From assembly GCA_005889475.1 (NCBI GenBank), contig VBGT01000013.1, positions 1 through 39,260 of the forward strand: a DNA stretch of 39,260 bases, given 5' to 3'. Below the pieces are notes generated by a model that was given only the letters and a program-made list of their open reading frames with translations, was not told the DNA's origin and ran no database searches. Position numbers and translations under genes: made by a program. This DNA comes from Chloroflexota bacterium. Its GTDB lineage: Bacteria > Chloroflexota > Limnocylindria > Limnocylindrales > CSP1-4. Positions 23,125 through 31,247 of this stretch are shown here, one piece after another. The stretch's first letter is position 1; the number at the start of each line of letters is the position of its first letter.

Positions 23125-24090
23125 ATGACCACCTTGCTCGCCAACAAGGCGGTGCGGCGCCGGGCGGGCGCCTACATCGCCCTCCTCGTCGCCTCGCTCA
23201 TCCTCCTGACGGTCTCGTCGAACCCGCTCGTCCGCGACGTGCAGAACGGCGTGGCGTTCGCGTTCAAGCCGTTCCTTGTCGCGCTCAACAACGTCGGCCG
23301 CGATGTGTCGTCGATCGCCACGACCATCGCCGAGATCGACCGGCTGCGCCAGGAGAACGCGGAGCTCCGCGAGGACAACCAGCGCCTGGAGGCTGAGAGT
23401 CGCGCCGCGGCCGAGCTGCGGCGCGAGAACGAGCAGCTGACCGGCCTGCTCCAGCTGCGCAACGGCCTCGAGTACCAGACCGTCGCGACCTCGGTTATCG
23501 CCCGCGAGTCGAGCGAGGCGCGCCGCGTGCTGACGGTCGACCGGGGCTCCGACGACGGCCTTGGCGTCGGGATGGTGGTGATCTCGGCCGGCGGCGCGTT
23601 GGCTGGCCGGATCGTCGACGTCGGGGCCACGTTCGCCCACGTCGCCCTGATCAGCGACTCGACCTCGACGGTCATCGGGCAGCTTCTGAGCAGCACCGCG
23701 ACGGGCAGGGTCATCGGCCAGCTCGGCGGCGCGCTGGTCATGCTCGACGTGGACGCCGCCGCCCCGGTGACCCTTGGCGAGGAGGTCTTCACCGCCGGGA
23801 TCGAGCTGCAGGGCGGCATCCGATCGCCGTATCCGAAGGGCCTGCTCATCGGCCGCGTGGTCGACGTGACGCGCGACCCGAACGAGGTCGTCCAAACGGT
23901 CTTCCTCGAGCCGGCGTCCCCGCTCGATCATCTCGAGTTCCTGCTGGTCATCACCGATTACGAGGGCGGCATCACCGGCCCGATCGAGACGACCGTGCCG
24001 TGCGACCCGACCAAGGGTGGGACGCTGCCCGACTCGGACCAGCCGTGCGCATCCGACGCGCCCACCCGGAACAACACGCCTCGACCCTGA
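23125..24090 (+). CDS. mreC: Rod-shape protein MreC
   Basis: The 321-residue bitopic protein has a transmembrane helix (AYIALLVASLILLTVSS, about 17-33), an extracytoplasmic coiled coil (IDRLRQENAELREDNQRLEA and onward, about 70-110) and the paired beta domains (RVLTVDRGSDDGLGVGMVVI, VFTAGIELQGGIRSPYPKGL, IGRVVDV). MreC bridges MreB and the peptidoglycan synthases outside. The tail is Cys-containing and low-complexity. The ATG at 23125 is preceded 6 nt upstream by CACAAT, a weak box. mreD, which usually follows, is not here. Confidence 0.93.
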   Translation: MTTLLANKAVRRRAGAYIALLVASLILLTVSSNPLVRDVQNGVAFAFKPFLVALNNVGRDVSSIATTIAEIDRLRQENAELREDNQRLEAESRAAAELRRENEQLTGLLQLRNGLEYQTVATSVIARESSEARRVLTVDRGSDDGLGVGMVVISAGGALAGRIVDVGATFAHVALISDSTSTVIGQLLSSTATGRVIGQLGGALVMLDVDAAAPVTLGEEVFTAGIELQGGIRSPYPKGLLIGRVVDVTRDPNEVVQTVFLEPASPLDHLEFLLVITDYEGGITGPIETTVPCDPTKGGTLPDSDQPCASDAPTRNNTPRP

Positions 24091-24139
24091 TGCGACGTAC
24101 CGGCGGCTGACAGGCGCCGGGCGGGCCCTCACGAGGCCG

Positions 24140-24145
24140 TACACT
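24140..24145 (+). promoter_or_regulatory. -10-like box TACACT of the glycosyltransferase gene
   Basis: TACACT ends 8 nt before the ATG at 24154, again predicting a leaderless or almost leaderless message and a transcription unit separate from mreBC. Confidence 0.45.
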
Positions 24146-24153
24146 CCGACGCC

Positions 24154-24912
24154 ATGGCCAAGCATCCTCCACCCGGCACCGGCACGTGGGTCGTCCTGCC
24201 GACCTACGACGAGGCCGAGAACCTGCCGGGGATCGCGGCGGCGATCCTCGAGAAGCTGCCGTACGCGACGCTCCTCGTCGTCGACGACTCGTCGCCGGAT
24301 GGCACGGGCGAGCTGGCCGACGACATCGCGAGCCGCGACCACCACGTGCGCGTGCGCCACCGCGCCGGCAAGCAGGGCCTCGGTCGGGCGTACCTCGACG
24401 GGTTCCGGGTCGCCCTCGAGGGCGGCGCGGAGTCGGTCGTGCAGATGGACGCCGACTGGTCGCACGATCCGGCCGTGCTGCCGGCGCTCCTCGAGCCGAT
24501 CGTCGCCGCCCGCGCCGATCTCGTCATCGGGAGCCGGTACGTGCGCGGCGGCCACGTCCTCGACTGGGGCATCGGTCGCCGGTTGATCTCGCGCCTGGGC
24601 AGCCAGTTCGCCCGGACCGTCCTCGGCCTGCGACCACACGACCTGACCGGCGGGTTCAAGGCGTGGCGCGCCTCGACCCTCGCGGCAATCCCATTCCACG
24701 GCGTCCACGCCGGCGGGTATGTGTTCCAGATCGAGATGACCCACCGCGCCAGCCGGGCCGGGGCGCGGGTCACCGAGGTGCCGATCACGTTCCGCGACCG
24801 GCGGGTCGGCCGCTCCAAGATGTCGCGCCGGATCATCGTGGAGGCGCTGCTCGTCGTGCTGCGCCTGCGCTGGGATGAGCTCCGGGCCCGGCGCCTGCGC
24901 AGGAGGCGGTGA
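24154..24912 (+). CDS. Polyprenol-phosphate mannose synthase-like GT2
   Basis: The 252-residue GT-A enzyme resembles DPM1-type polyprenol monophosphomannose synthases. It shows VVLPTYDEAENLPGIAAAIL, the nucleotide site VVDDSSPDGTGELAD, the metal motif QMDADWSHDP, SRYVRGGHVLDWGIGRRLIS and DLTGGFKAWR. No C-terminal transmembrane helices are present, as in soluble DPM1 forms. It would transfer a hexose (most likely mannose from GDP-mannose) to polyprenyl phosphate at the inner face of the membrane. A GDP-mannose-using enzyme (gmd) lies 14 kb away. The ATG is 8 nt after a TACACT box. Confidence 0.87.
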   Translation: MAKHPPPGTGTWVVLPTYDEAENLPGIAAAILEKLPYATLLVVDDSSPDGTGELADDIASRDHHVRVRHRAGKQGLGRAYLDGFRVALEGGAESVVQMDADWSHDPAVLPALLEPIVAARADLVIGSRYVRGGHVLDWGIGRRLISRLGSQFARTVLGLRPHDLTGGFKAWRASTLAAIPFHGVHAGGYVFQIEMTHRASRAGARVTEVPITFRDRRVGRSKMSRRIIVEALLVVLRLRWDELRARRLRRRR

Positions 24913-24940
24913 CCGGCCGCAGCCTGCGGGGATTTCGCGC

Positions 24941-26215
24941 GTGTCGGGGGTGACGGGATTGCATCGGCCAGCTGGGCTGCGCGTCGTCCTCGACGTGCGC
25001 CCGCTCCAGGACCCGGGACGCGCCCCGGCGACCGCGCGCTACCTGGACGGGCTCCTGGGCGCGTTCGACGCCGAGCCGATCCCGGGCGAGTCGTTCGCGT
25101 TCCTGCTCCAGTCGGACCTCGACGACCCGACAACCGAGTTCGCGCGGCTCGACGTCGTCGGGCGGCGGCTCCTGCCGCCGACCCGGTTGCTCGGCAGTGG
25201 CGCGTTGACGATCGACCCGTTCCTGCTCCGCGGCGCGTCACTCGGCGCGGCATGGCGCGCCGGCCGGAGCGGGGCGGCGGGCGCGGTCTATCACGCGGTC
25301 GCCGGCGCACCGCCGCTCCTGTCGCGGATCCCGATCGTGGTCACGCTCCTGGACCTCGGTCCCTGGGAGCTCCCGGACGCGTTCCAGCGCTCACCGGCGT
25401 CGCGCTTCGGGCAGCGCCTCCGCGCCCGCCTCGTGCGCGATGCGGCGGCCATCATCGTCGGGACGGAGGCCGTGGCCGTCGCGGCGCGCCGCCTGCTCCG
25501 CGTCCGCTCGAGCCGCATCCGAGTGGTACCGCTGGCGGCGCATCCGGCATTCGCAGCGGCGTCGGCGCCTGCTTTAACCCCTGGCGTCGCCGCGGCCGCG
25601 GATGAAGAGCGCGTGAGGCTCGGCCTGCCGGATCGCTTCCTCGTGTACTTCGGCCGGTTCGATGCCCGCCACGATGTCGCGACATTCCTGCGGGCGCTGT
25701 CCTTGCTGGCCGATCGCCCCCGGCCCCGTGGGCTGCCGGCCGGCACGGGATGGCCGCCGCAGGTCCTGATCGTGGGCGCCTCACCCGCCGACCGCGGTGC
25801 TCTCGCTCGCGCAGCCGCACGCCTCGGCGTCGGGGACTCGCTCGTCTACGCGCCGGCCCTCCCGCCCGAGCGCCTCGCAGGTCTGGTCCGCGCGTCACGC
25901 GCCGTCCTCCTGCCGGCGCTCAGCGACGCGTCCGGCCTGCCCGCCATCGACTCGATCGCGGCGGGGACGCCGGTCGTGGCCACGGCGGTCGGGGCCCTGC
26001 CGGAGGTCGTCGGCCCTGCGGGCATCCTCGTGGAGCCGCGCGACCCGGCTCGCCTTGCCGAGGCACTGCGAACGGCATGGGCGGACGATCGCGTCCACGG
26101 CCGCCTGATGACGGAGGCCCGGGAGCGGGCCACCTCCCAGCAGCGTGCCTGGGCGGATGTCGCGACCGAGACCCGGGGCGTCTACGCCGACGTCGGGGTG
26201 CGCCGGCCCGCCTGA
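24941..26215 (+). CDS. GT4-family glycosyltransferase
   Basis: The roughly 424-residue GT-B enzyme has an N-terminal acceptor domain (GLRVVLDVRPLQDPGRAPAT, VVTLLDLGPWELP) and a C-terminal nucleotide-sugar domain with RFLVYFGRFDARHD, SLVYAPALPPERLAGL and the GT4 signature PALSDASGLPAIDSIAAGTP, VVATAVGALPEVV. It probably adds a sugar during surface glycan synthesis; donor and acceptor are unknown. The GTG at 24941 is preferred; an ATG at 24875 would overlap the preceding gene by 38 nt and add a low-quality N-terminus. It is co-directional with the DPM1-like gene, 28 nt downstream. Confidence 0.82.
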   Translation: MSGVTGLHRPAGLRVVLDVRPLQDPGRAPATARYLDGLLGAFDAEPIPGESFAFLLQSDLDDPTTEFARLDVVGRRLLPPTRLLGSGALTIDPFLLRGASLGAAWRAGRSGAAGAVYHAVAGAPPLLSRIPIVVTLLDLGPWELPDAFQRSPASRFGQRLRARLVRDAAAIIVGTEAVAVAARRLLRVRSSRIRVVPLAAHPAFAAASAPALTPGVAAAADEERVRLGLPDRFLVYFGRFDARHDVATFLRALSLLADRPRPRGLPAGTGWPPQVLIVGASPADRGALARAAARLGVGDSLVYAPALPPERLAGLVRASRAVLLPALSDASGLPAIDSIAAGTPVVATAVGALPEVVGPAGILVEPRDPARLAEALRTAWADDRVHGRLMTEARERATSQQRAWADVATETRGVYADVGVRRPA

Positions 26216-26237
26216 GCGCGCGCCGAACCGAGCGGGG

Positions 26238-27458
26238 CTACTCGTCCCGGTGCGTCGGCGGGATCCAGTACGGCGGCTCGCCGTCGTGGATCGCGAACGT
26301 GTAGCTGAGCTGAATGACCTGGACGAACGTCTGGCCCGCGGTCAGCGTGAACGGCGCGCCATCCGGCCCGTACAGGAGCGTCGGCGCGGTCGGTGACGCC
26401 TTGCGCCACTGGCCCTTGACCGTGTGCCCGTTGGTCGCGATCCAGGCGACGCCCTTGCCGACATCCTGGGCTTCGAGGCGGTGCTTCTGCGGGTGGCCGT
26501 CGTTGAGCGGCCCGAAGGCCATGCGCAGGATGACCACGTTCTTGGGCGCGACGACCTTGCCGTCGCTCCGGTCGACCTGGGGCGTCTTCGAGCCGTTGAT
26601 GTACCGGATGTACGTGTTCGTCGTCGCGTCATAGCGGTAGGTGATCGACTCGGTTGGGTAGTCGACGCGAATCGTCCCGCCGCGCGGCCGAAGGTCGCCG
26701 GTCGCGTCGGGCGCGAAGGTCCAGGACCGCTCGAGCGGCCCGTCGGCGGCGCCGAGCCGCTTCGCCAGCGCGCGCAGGTGCTGTCCGTCCGTGTACACGT
26801 TGTGCGGCGGGAACCGGTCGGTTGTCCGCCACAGGTAGCGACCGCCGCCCCAGCGGAACTCGTCGGCGTTGTAGACCCACTGGCCACGGCCCCTGGCCGC
26901 GAGTGTCTGGAGGGCCTGGGGCGAGCCGCCGGCGTGGACGTACATCGCCCGCCACTCGGACGCCCACTCGATGTAGTACTCGCGCGAGCTCCGGACCGGC
27001 CCGACACCGTCGGGTACCTCGTCCTGGAAGATGAGCATGTAGCGCGGGATGCCGCCCTCGGCCGGCGCGTGCCACACGATCGAGGCGCTGTTGAAGCCGG
27101 ACTGGGGCCGGGCAGCCGACAGATCGTCGATCATCACCGCGATCGGGTGGCGCTCGGCGGCATTCGGGCTGACCAGCAGGCCGGTGAGCGCGGCGGGCAC
27201 GAGGACGGGCGTCGCGATCGGCGTGGGTGGCGGCTCGGTCGGCGATGCTGCCGTCGGCGTCGGCAGGATTGCGATGACCGTCGGCGAGGGCGCAACCGCC
27301 CGGCTCGGCACCGCCGTGGCCGCGACGGCACCGCCCGGCAGCAGCGTGCCGATCCGTGCCGCAACGAGAATCCCGAGGGCCGCGATCGCGAGCCCGATGA
27401 GCCCGATCAGGCCGCGCCGCATCGGGCTGCCCGTCGGCTGATTCGAATCAGCCACCAT
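26238..27458 (-). CDS. DUF3048 (YerB-like) exported protein
   Basis: The 406-residue product starts MVADSNQPTGSPMRR and has one N-terminal transmembrane or signal segment (GLIGLIGLAIAALGILVAAR), a Pro/Thr-rich linker and a DUF3048 domain. Diagnostic parts are HPIAVMIDDLSAARPQSGF, VWHAPAEGGIPRYMLIFQDE, GPVRSSREYYIEWASEW and the C-terminal GQTFVQVIQL. Bacillus YerB-type proteins are lipoproteins of unknown function; this one lacks a lipobox. The ATG has AGGGGAG close upstream and a TATCCT box 38 nt before it. It is divergent from the 15-residue-repeat gene. Confidence 0.82.
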   Translation of the reverse strand: MVADSNQPTGSPMRRGLIGLIGLAIAALGILVAARIGTLLPGGAVAATAVPSRAVAPSPTVIAILPTPTAASPTEPPPTPIATPVLVPAALTGLLVSPNAAERHPIAVMIDDLSAARPQSGFNSASIVWHAPAEGGIPRYMLIFQDEVPDGVGPVRSSREYYIEWASEWRAMYVHAGGSPQALQTLAARGRGQWVYNADEFRWGGGRYLWRTTDRFPPHNVYTDGQHLRALAKRLGAADGPLERSWTFAPDATGDLRPRGGTIRVDYPTESITYRYDATTNTYIRYINGSKTPQVDRSDGKVVAPKNVVILRMAFGPLNDGHPQKHRLEAQDVGKGVAWIATNGHTVKGQWRKASPTAPTLLYGPDGAPFTLTAGQTFVQVIQLSYTFAIHDGEPPYWIPPTHRDE

Positions 27459-27496
27459 GTCTCCCCTGGACGCGCCGTCCTCACAGCGCCTCGCGC

Positions 27497-27532
27497 AGGA
27501 TAACCGCTCATTGGGCCGGCACGCTGTAGGCT
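27497..27532. promoter_or_regulatory. Back-to-back -10-like boxes, DUF3048 and repeat-protein genes
   Basis: TATCCT on the minus strand (27497-27502) and TAGGCT on the plus strand (27527-27532) are 24 bp apart and point away from each other. Both transcripts then have normal leaders with Shine-Dalgarno sequences (AGGGGAG; GGGAGG). Confidence 0.4.
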
Positions 27533-27573
27533 GGTAGGACACGCCAGCTGGGCGACGATCGGGAGGACGATCG

Positions 27574-28230
27574 ATGGCCGAGGACCCCGCGCCGACGAAT
27601 GGGCATCGGCCCACGCGCCGACCACGCAAGCGAATCTACCCGCCGCCGGAGCAGATGGCGGCACAGCGGGCCGCCGCGACAGCACGGCCGAAGCCGGCCA
27701 AGCGCGCCGCGCCGGTGGCGACCATCGAGCCCGACTTCGGGCCGGAGGCCGACGCCCCGCCTGCGCCGCCCGTCATGTCTGCGATGGAGCCGGTGGACTC
27801 CGCCGCCCTCGCCACGGCCGATGACGACGACGAGTCGTTCGACGCGGAGAACGTCGAGCTCCGCCTCAGCGCCGTCGGCATGGTCGACGCGGGAGACGTG
27901 TCGTTCGCCCAGGGGGCCCTCGGTGCCGTGCGCGCGGACAACGTTGCCGTCGACAGGGGCGCCGTCGGGGCGACCCTGGCGAACCACGTCGAGCTCAGCC
28001 GGGGCTACGCTCGGTCCATCGTCGCGCGCGAGGTCCAGCTCGATCGTGCGGCCGCCCGGATCGTGGTCGCCGCGGACGTCAAGGCCGAGCGGTCGGCGGT
28101 GATGTTCCTCGTCGCGCGCCGGGTGGCCGGCGACGTGCGGGTCCTGCTCGACTGGCGTGGCGCGGTCGCGTTCGGCGCGGTCGCGGGAGTGATCATGGGT
28201 CTCCTCCGGCGGCGCCCGCCGCGCGCCTGA
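27574..28230 (+). CDS. Protein with six 15-residue beta-solenoid-like repeats
   Basis: The 218-residue protein has a basic, Pro-rich N-terminus (RRPRKRIYPPPEQMAAQRA), an acidic spacer (DDDDESFD) and then six consecutive repeats of exactly 15 residues (94-183). Each begins with Val and shows V-x-[LF/V]-x-[RQ]-[GSA]-[AY]-x-x-x-x-x-A-x-x; examples are VSFAQGALGAVRADN and VAVDRGAVGATLANH. The C-terminus is one membrane helix (AVAFGAVAGVIMGLL) with a basic end. The pattern predicts a short beta-solenoid, comparable in spirit to bactofilins, tethered to the membrane. No named family is recognised. GGGAGG lies 7 nt before the ATG. The gene converges with the ABC ATPase gene. Confidence 0.75.
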   Translation: MAEDPAPTNGHRPTRRPRKRIYPPPEQMAAQRAAATARPKPAKRAAPVATIEPDFGPEADAPPAPPVMSAMEPVDSAALATADDDDESFDAENVELRLSAVGMVDAGDVSFAQGALGAVRADNVAVDRGAVGATLANHVELSRGYARSIVAREVQLDRAAARIVVAADVKAERSAVMFLVARRVAGDVRVLLDWRGAVAFGAVAGVIMGLLRRRPPRA

Positions 28231-28266
28231 GCGCGAGACGCTCGCCCTGAGCGGGAGACGCTCGCC
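28227..28266. repeat. Tandem 20-bp repeat forming two hairpins (terminator-like)
   Basis: Two adjacent 20-bp copies (28227-28246 and 28247-28266) differ at one base. Each holds GAGCG and CGCTC arms around a 5-nt loop (CGAGA or GGAGA). Copy 1 contains the stop codon of the repeat-protein gene. The pair fills the gap between convergent genes, so a bidirectional terminator made by hairpin duplication is likely. Confidence 0.55.
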
Positions 28267-28278
28267 GGCGGGGTCGCC

Positions 28279-29109
28279 CTAGCGTCGTCCCCCGCCGCGC
28301 GCGCCGGCCAGCGCCGCGGGGTCGATGCCCGCCGCGAGTGCCGCTGCGTGCCGCGCCGCCGCCTCCTCTGCCGTTCGGTCGAGATGGAGTTTCACGACCT
28401 CGTCCGGGGCGCCCTCGAGCACGACCCGGCCCTTCTCGAGCAGGAGCGCCCGGTTGCAGTACTCCCGCACCCACTCCATGTCGTGGGTCACGAGAACCAC
28501 GCCCTTGGCCGCTCGAACCAGCTCGATGACCCGCTCCTTGGACTTCGCCCGGAAGTTCGCGTCGCCCGTCGCGAGCACCTCGTCGAGGAGCAGGATGTCG
28601 GGGTCGACCGCCGTGGCGATGGCGAACCCGAGCCGCGCGCGCATGCCCGCCGAATAGGTCTTGAGCGGCGCGTCGATGAAGTCTCCGAGGCCCGCGAACT
28701 CGATGATCGATGGCAGCAGCTCGTGGACCTTCACGTCGTCGAGGCCCAGGAAGGCACCCCCGAGCAGGATGTTCTCGACCCCTGACAGCTCGGGGTCGAA
28801 GCCCGCGCCGAGGCCGAGCAGGCCTGAGACCTGGCCACGCACGTCGACCGCGCCCTCTGACGGGCGCATGATCCCGGCGAGGACCTGGAGCAGCGTGCTC
28901 TTGCCGGCCCCGTTCGGCCCGATGACCCCCAGCGACTCGCCGTGGCTGAGCTCGATCGAGACGTGGCGGAGCGCCCAGAAGCGCTGAGGCGGGCGGCGCA
29001 GCACGAAGTTCGCGACGGATGTCCGGACCGTCGTCTTGCGGGTGAGCCGGAGGTTGTATCTGACCCCGAGATCGACCGCCTTGATCGCGTATCCGGAGCT
29101 GCGGCTCAC
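28279..29109 (-). CDS. TagH-like polysaccharide ABC exporter, ATPase
   Basis: The 276-residue ATPase has the TagH/KpsT/Wzt-type layout. An N-terminal segment (AIKAVDLGVRYNLRL, then RFWALRHVSIELSHGES) leads to Walker A GPNGAGKSTLLQVLAG, the family block GLLGLGAGFDPELSGVENI, the signature TYSAGMRARLGFAIATAVDP and Walker B DILLLDEVLATGD, then the H-loop VLVTHDMEW. No C-terminal glycan-binding domain is present. The GTG at 29109 overlaps the permease stop as GTGA. With the permease it should flip an undecaprenyl-linked glycopolymer across the membrane. Confidence 0.9.
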   Translation of the reverse strand: MSRSSGYAIKAVDLGVRYNLRLTRKTTVRTSVANFVLRRPPQRFWALRHVSIELSHGESLGVIGPNGAGKSTLLQVLAGIMRPSEGAVDVRGQVSGLLGLGAGFDPELSGVENILLGGAFLGLDDVKVHELLPSIIEFAGLGDFIDAPLKTYSAGMRARLGFAIATAVDPDILLLDEVLATGDANFRAKSKERVIELVRAAKGVVLVTHDMEWVREYCNRALLLEKGRVVLEGAPDEVVKLHLDRTAEEAAARHAAALAAGIDPAALAGARGGGRR

Positions 29110-29990
29110 AGCACCTTCGCGAACTCGGGCTCGACGCGCTTGAACAGCATGATGCTCAGCGCGAGGAAGACCAGGCTGCCGACGAGCAGATAGAACAGCG
29201 CCAGGACGTCCGGGGGATGGGGCAGCCCCTTGCCATCCGCCGTGCCGTAGATCACGGCGCGATATGCCTCGAACAGCACCGCGAACGGGTTGAGGCCGGC
29301 CAGCGTGCCGACGATCGGGTGGGTCTTGACGAACTCCGTGTTTTCCAGGTTCTGCAGGCTGAACAGGCCGGGCGACAGGAACCACCACAGCCGCAGGACA
29401 TGGCCGAGGGCGTTGCCCAGGTCGCGGAAGAACACGTTGGCCGCGGAAACCAGGACCGCACCGGCCAGCGTGAACACGAACTGGACGGCGGCGATGACCG
29501 GGAACCAGATGAGCATCAGGCTGAGCCGGTGCGGATGCAGCAGGATGAGCGCCCCGAGCGGAACCAGCCCCCACACGAATCCGACGACGCCGGCGCTCGC
29601 GGTCGAGAGGGGCAGGACGATCTTGGGGAATGCGATCTGACGAATGAGGAGCCCCGCCGTAAGGACCGAGGAGCTGGCGTCGGTGATGACCGCCGAGAAC
29701 CACTTCCAGGGCACGATCGCGGCGAAGATGAACAGGGGGTAGTCGGGGGCCGGCCGGGCGGCGATGATGGACACGAAGATCACATAGACGACCAACTGCA
29801 GCAGCGGGTCCAGGATCCACCACAGGTTCCCGAGGATCGTGTCCGACCCACGCTTCTTCATGTCCGCCGCCGTGAGGTACCTGATCAGGCGGCGGCGCGA
29901 CAGGATGTCGGTGATGCCCTGCCGGAGCAGGGTCAGCGAAGAGGGGCCGGGCGACTGCCGGACCGTGGCGGCAGCGTTGCCCGAGGACAT
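29106..29990 (-). CDS. TagG-like polysaccharide ABC exporter, permease
   Basis: The 294-residue ABC-2 permease starts MSSGNAAATVRQSPG. It has the amphipathic N-terminus (RRRLIRYLTAADMKKRGSDT), ILGNLWWILDPLLQLVVYVI and about six helices, including PFAVLFEAYRAVIYG near the end, all typical of TagG/KpsM/Wzm permeases for teichoic acids, O-antigens or capsules. It is translationally coupled to the ATPase. A TACCCT box lies 8 nt before the ATG, so the exporter may have its own promoter in addition to transcription from the upstream glycosyltransferase genes. Confidence 0.9.
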   Translation of the reverse strand: MSSGNAAATVRQSPGPSSLTLLRQGITDILSRRRLIRYLTAADMKKRGSDTILGNLWWILDPLLQLVVYVIFVSIIAARPAPDYPLFIFAAIVPWKWFSAVITDASSSVLTAGLLIRQIAFPKIVLPLSTASAGVVGFVWGLVPLGALILLHPHRLSLMLIWFPVIAAVQFVFTLAGAVLVSAANVFFRDLGNALGHVLRLWWFLSPGLFSLQNLENTEFVKTHPIVGTLAGLNPFAVLFEAYRAVIYGTADGKGLPHPPDVLALFYLLVGSLVFLALSIMLFKRVEPEFAKVL

Positions 29991-29998
29991 CAGCGGGC

Positions 29999-30004
29999 AG
30001 GGTA
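29999..30004 (-). promoter_or_regulatory. -10-like box TACCCT of the exporter genes
   Basis: On the minus strand TACCCT ends 8 nt before the permease ATG at 29990, with the same leaderless geometry as tmk and darA. Confidence 0.4.
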
Positions 30005-30022
30005 GCACGAGGTCCCTCGTGC

Positions 30023-31246
30023 TCAGGCTCGGGCCGCCCCCAGTCCGACGCGCACGGCGCGCCTCCCCAGGGCGACGAACCGGGCGATGAGCAGGAGCGT
30101 CCTCGCTGCGGCCAGCCGCACCCCGGACCGGCCGCCGGCGACGAGCCGCAGGCCGAGCCGGTCGAACGGATTGGCGCCGTGCCGAAACAGGTTCGGGTCG
30201 GTCCCGTGCGCAGTCTCGAACAGCTGCCAGTAGGCCGCCCGGCCGGTGTCACCGAGGCGGTTCCAGCGCCGGAGCGGCGGCTCGAGGATGTTCCGGGCCA
30301 GGGCGTCGGAACCGGTGATGTCGGTCGTCGGGAGGCCGGCGACGAACTCGCGGATCGCGTCGAACAGCAGGTCGATCTCGGGGTCGGCGCGGTCCAGGGC
30401 CCGCCCCACGTGCGCCGCCAGGTCCGAGTGCAGCAACCGCTCGGCGTAGCTCGCCGCGACGCGCTCGCTGGCTGCGACGTCGAGATGGCGCGCCGCCTCC
30501 TCGCGAACGCTCGCCAGCGCCTCCGTCGCGACGCTCACCGCCTCCACGCCCCGGCGTACCGACGACCGGGTGGTCGCCGTGATCGAGGTGCTGGGGACGC
30601 TCGCGGCCGGGCGGTACCACTCGTAGACGGTGTCGCCGAGGACCTCGATCCGATCGCCGGCGCGGAGCAGCGCTCGGATGATCCAGGGTTGGTCGCCGAG
30701 GACACGGCCGTGGAACTCGAGGCCCTGCCAGCAGCCACGGTGCAGGAGCTTGGCGTGGGGTGAGACGAAGTAGAGCAGGCCCGGGCTTGTCGCGAGCGAC
30801 TTGCGACCCGGCCGGCGGATGTCGCCGACGTCGTACTGGGGGGTCCGCCAGCGCCGCCGCCCATTCCACCAGACCTGCTGGCCGATGACCGCGGCGGCGT
30901 CGCCGCCGAGCGCCACAGCGGCGAGCCTGCCCAGCCCGCCGGGCAGGAACCGGTCGTCCGCGTCGAGGAGCGTGAGCCAGTCGCCGCGGACGAGCTCGAG
31001 GCCGCGGTTCCGGGCATTCGACACGCCCTGGTTGTCCGGCAGCGCGAGCACGACGACGCGCGGGTCGCGGGCCGCGACCGCACGCACCATGTCCAGGGTG
31101 CCGTCCGTCGAGCCGTCGTCGACGACGACGCACTCCAGCGCGACGCCCCGCTCCTCGAGGACGCTGTCGAGCGCGCGCTCGATCGAGCCCGCCGAGTTCC
31201 AACACGGAACCAGTACCGAGACGATTGGCCGCGCCGCGTCGGTCAC
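30023..31246 (-). CDS. GT2-family glycosyltransferase
   Basis: The 407-residue product has an N-terminal GT-A domain: PIVSVLVPCWNSAGSIERAL, CVVVDDGSTDGT, GVSNARNRGLELVRGDWLTL and the metal motif LLDADDRF. The helical C-terminal region (about 230-400) resembles those of teichoic-acid and capsule-type GT2 enzymes. It likely transfers a sugar to the growing polyol-phosphate chain or linkage unit. It starts at a GTG one nucleotide after the upstream transferase stop and belongs to the five-gene minus-strand operon. Confidence 0.85.
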   Translation of the reverse strand: MTDAARPIVSVLVPCWNSAGSIERALDSVLEERGVALECVVVDDGSTDGTLDMVRAVAARDPRVVVLALPDNQGVSNARNRGLELVRGDWLTLLDADDRFLPGGLGRLAAVALGGDAAAVIGQQVWWNGRRRWRTPQYDVGDIRRPGRKSLATSPGLLYFVSPHAKLLHRGCWQGLEFHGRVLGDQPWIIRALLRAGDRIEVLGDTVYEWYRPAASVPSTSITATTRSSVRRGVEAVSVATEALASVREEAARHLDVAASERVAASYAERLLHSDLAAHVGRALDRADPEIDLLFDAIREFVAGLPTTDITGSDALARNILEPPLRRWNRLGDTGRAAYWQLFETAHGTDPNLFRHGANPFDRLGLRLVAGGRSGVRLAAARTLLLIARFVALGRRAVRVGLGAARA

Positions 31247-31247
31247 G

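Noticed and set aside
22015-24744. A 909-codon open frame on the minus strand opposite mreB, mreC and the DPM1-like gene
   Set aside because: It is an open frame produced by GC-rich codon bias opposite three unmistakable plus-strand genes; its translation has no recognisable domain.
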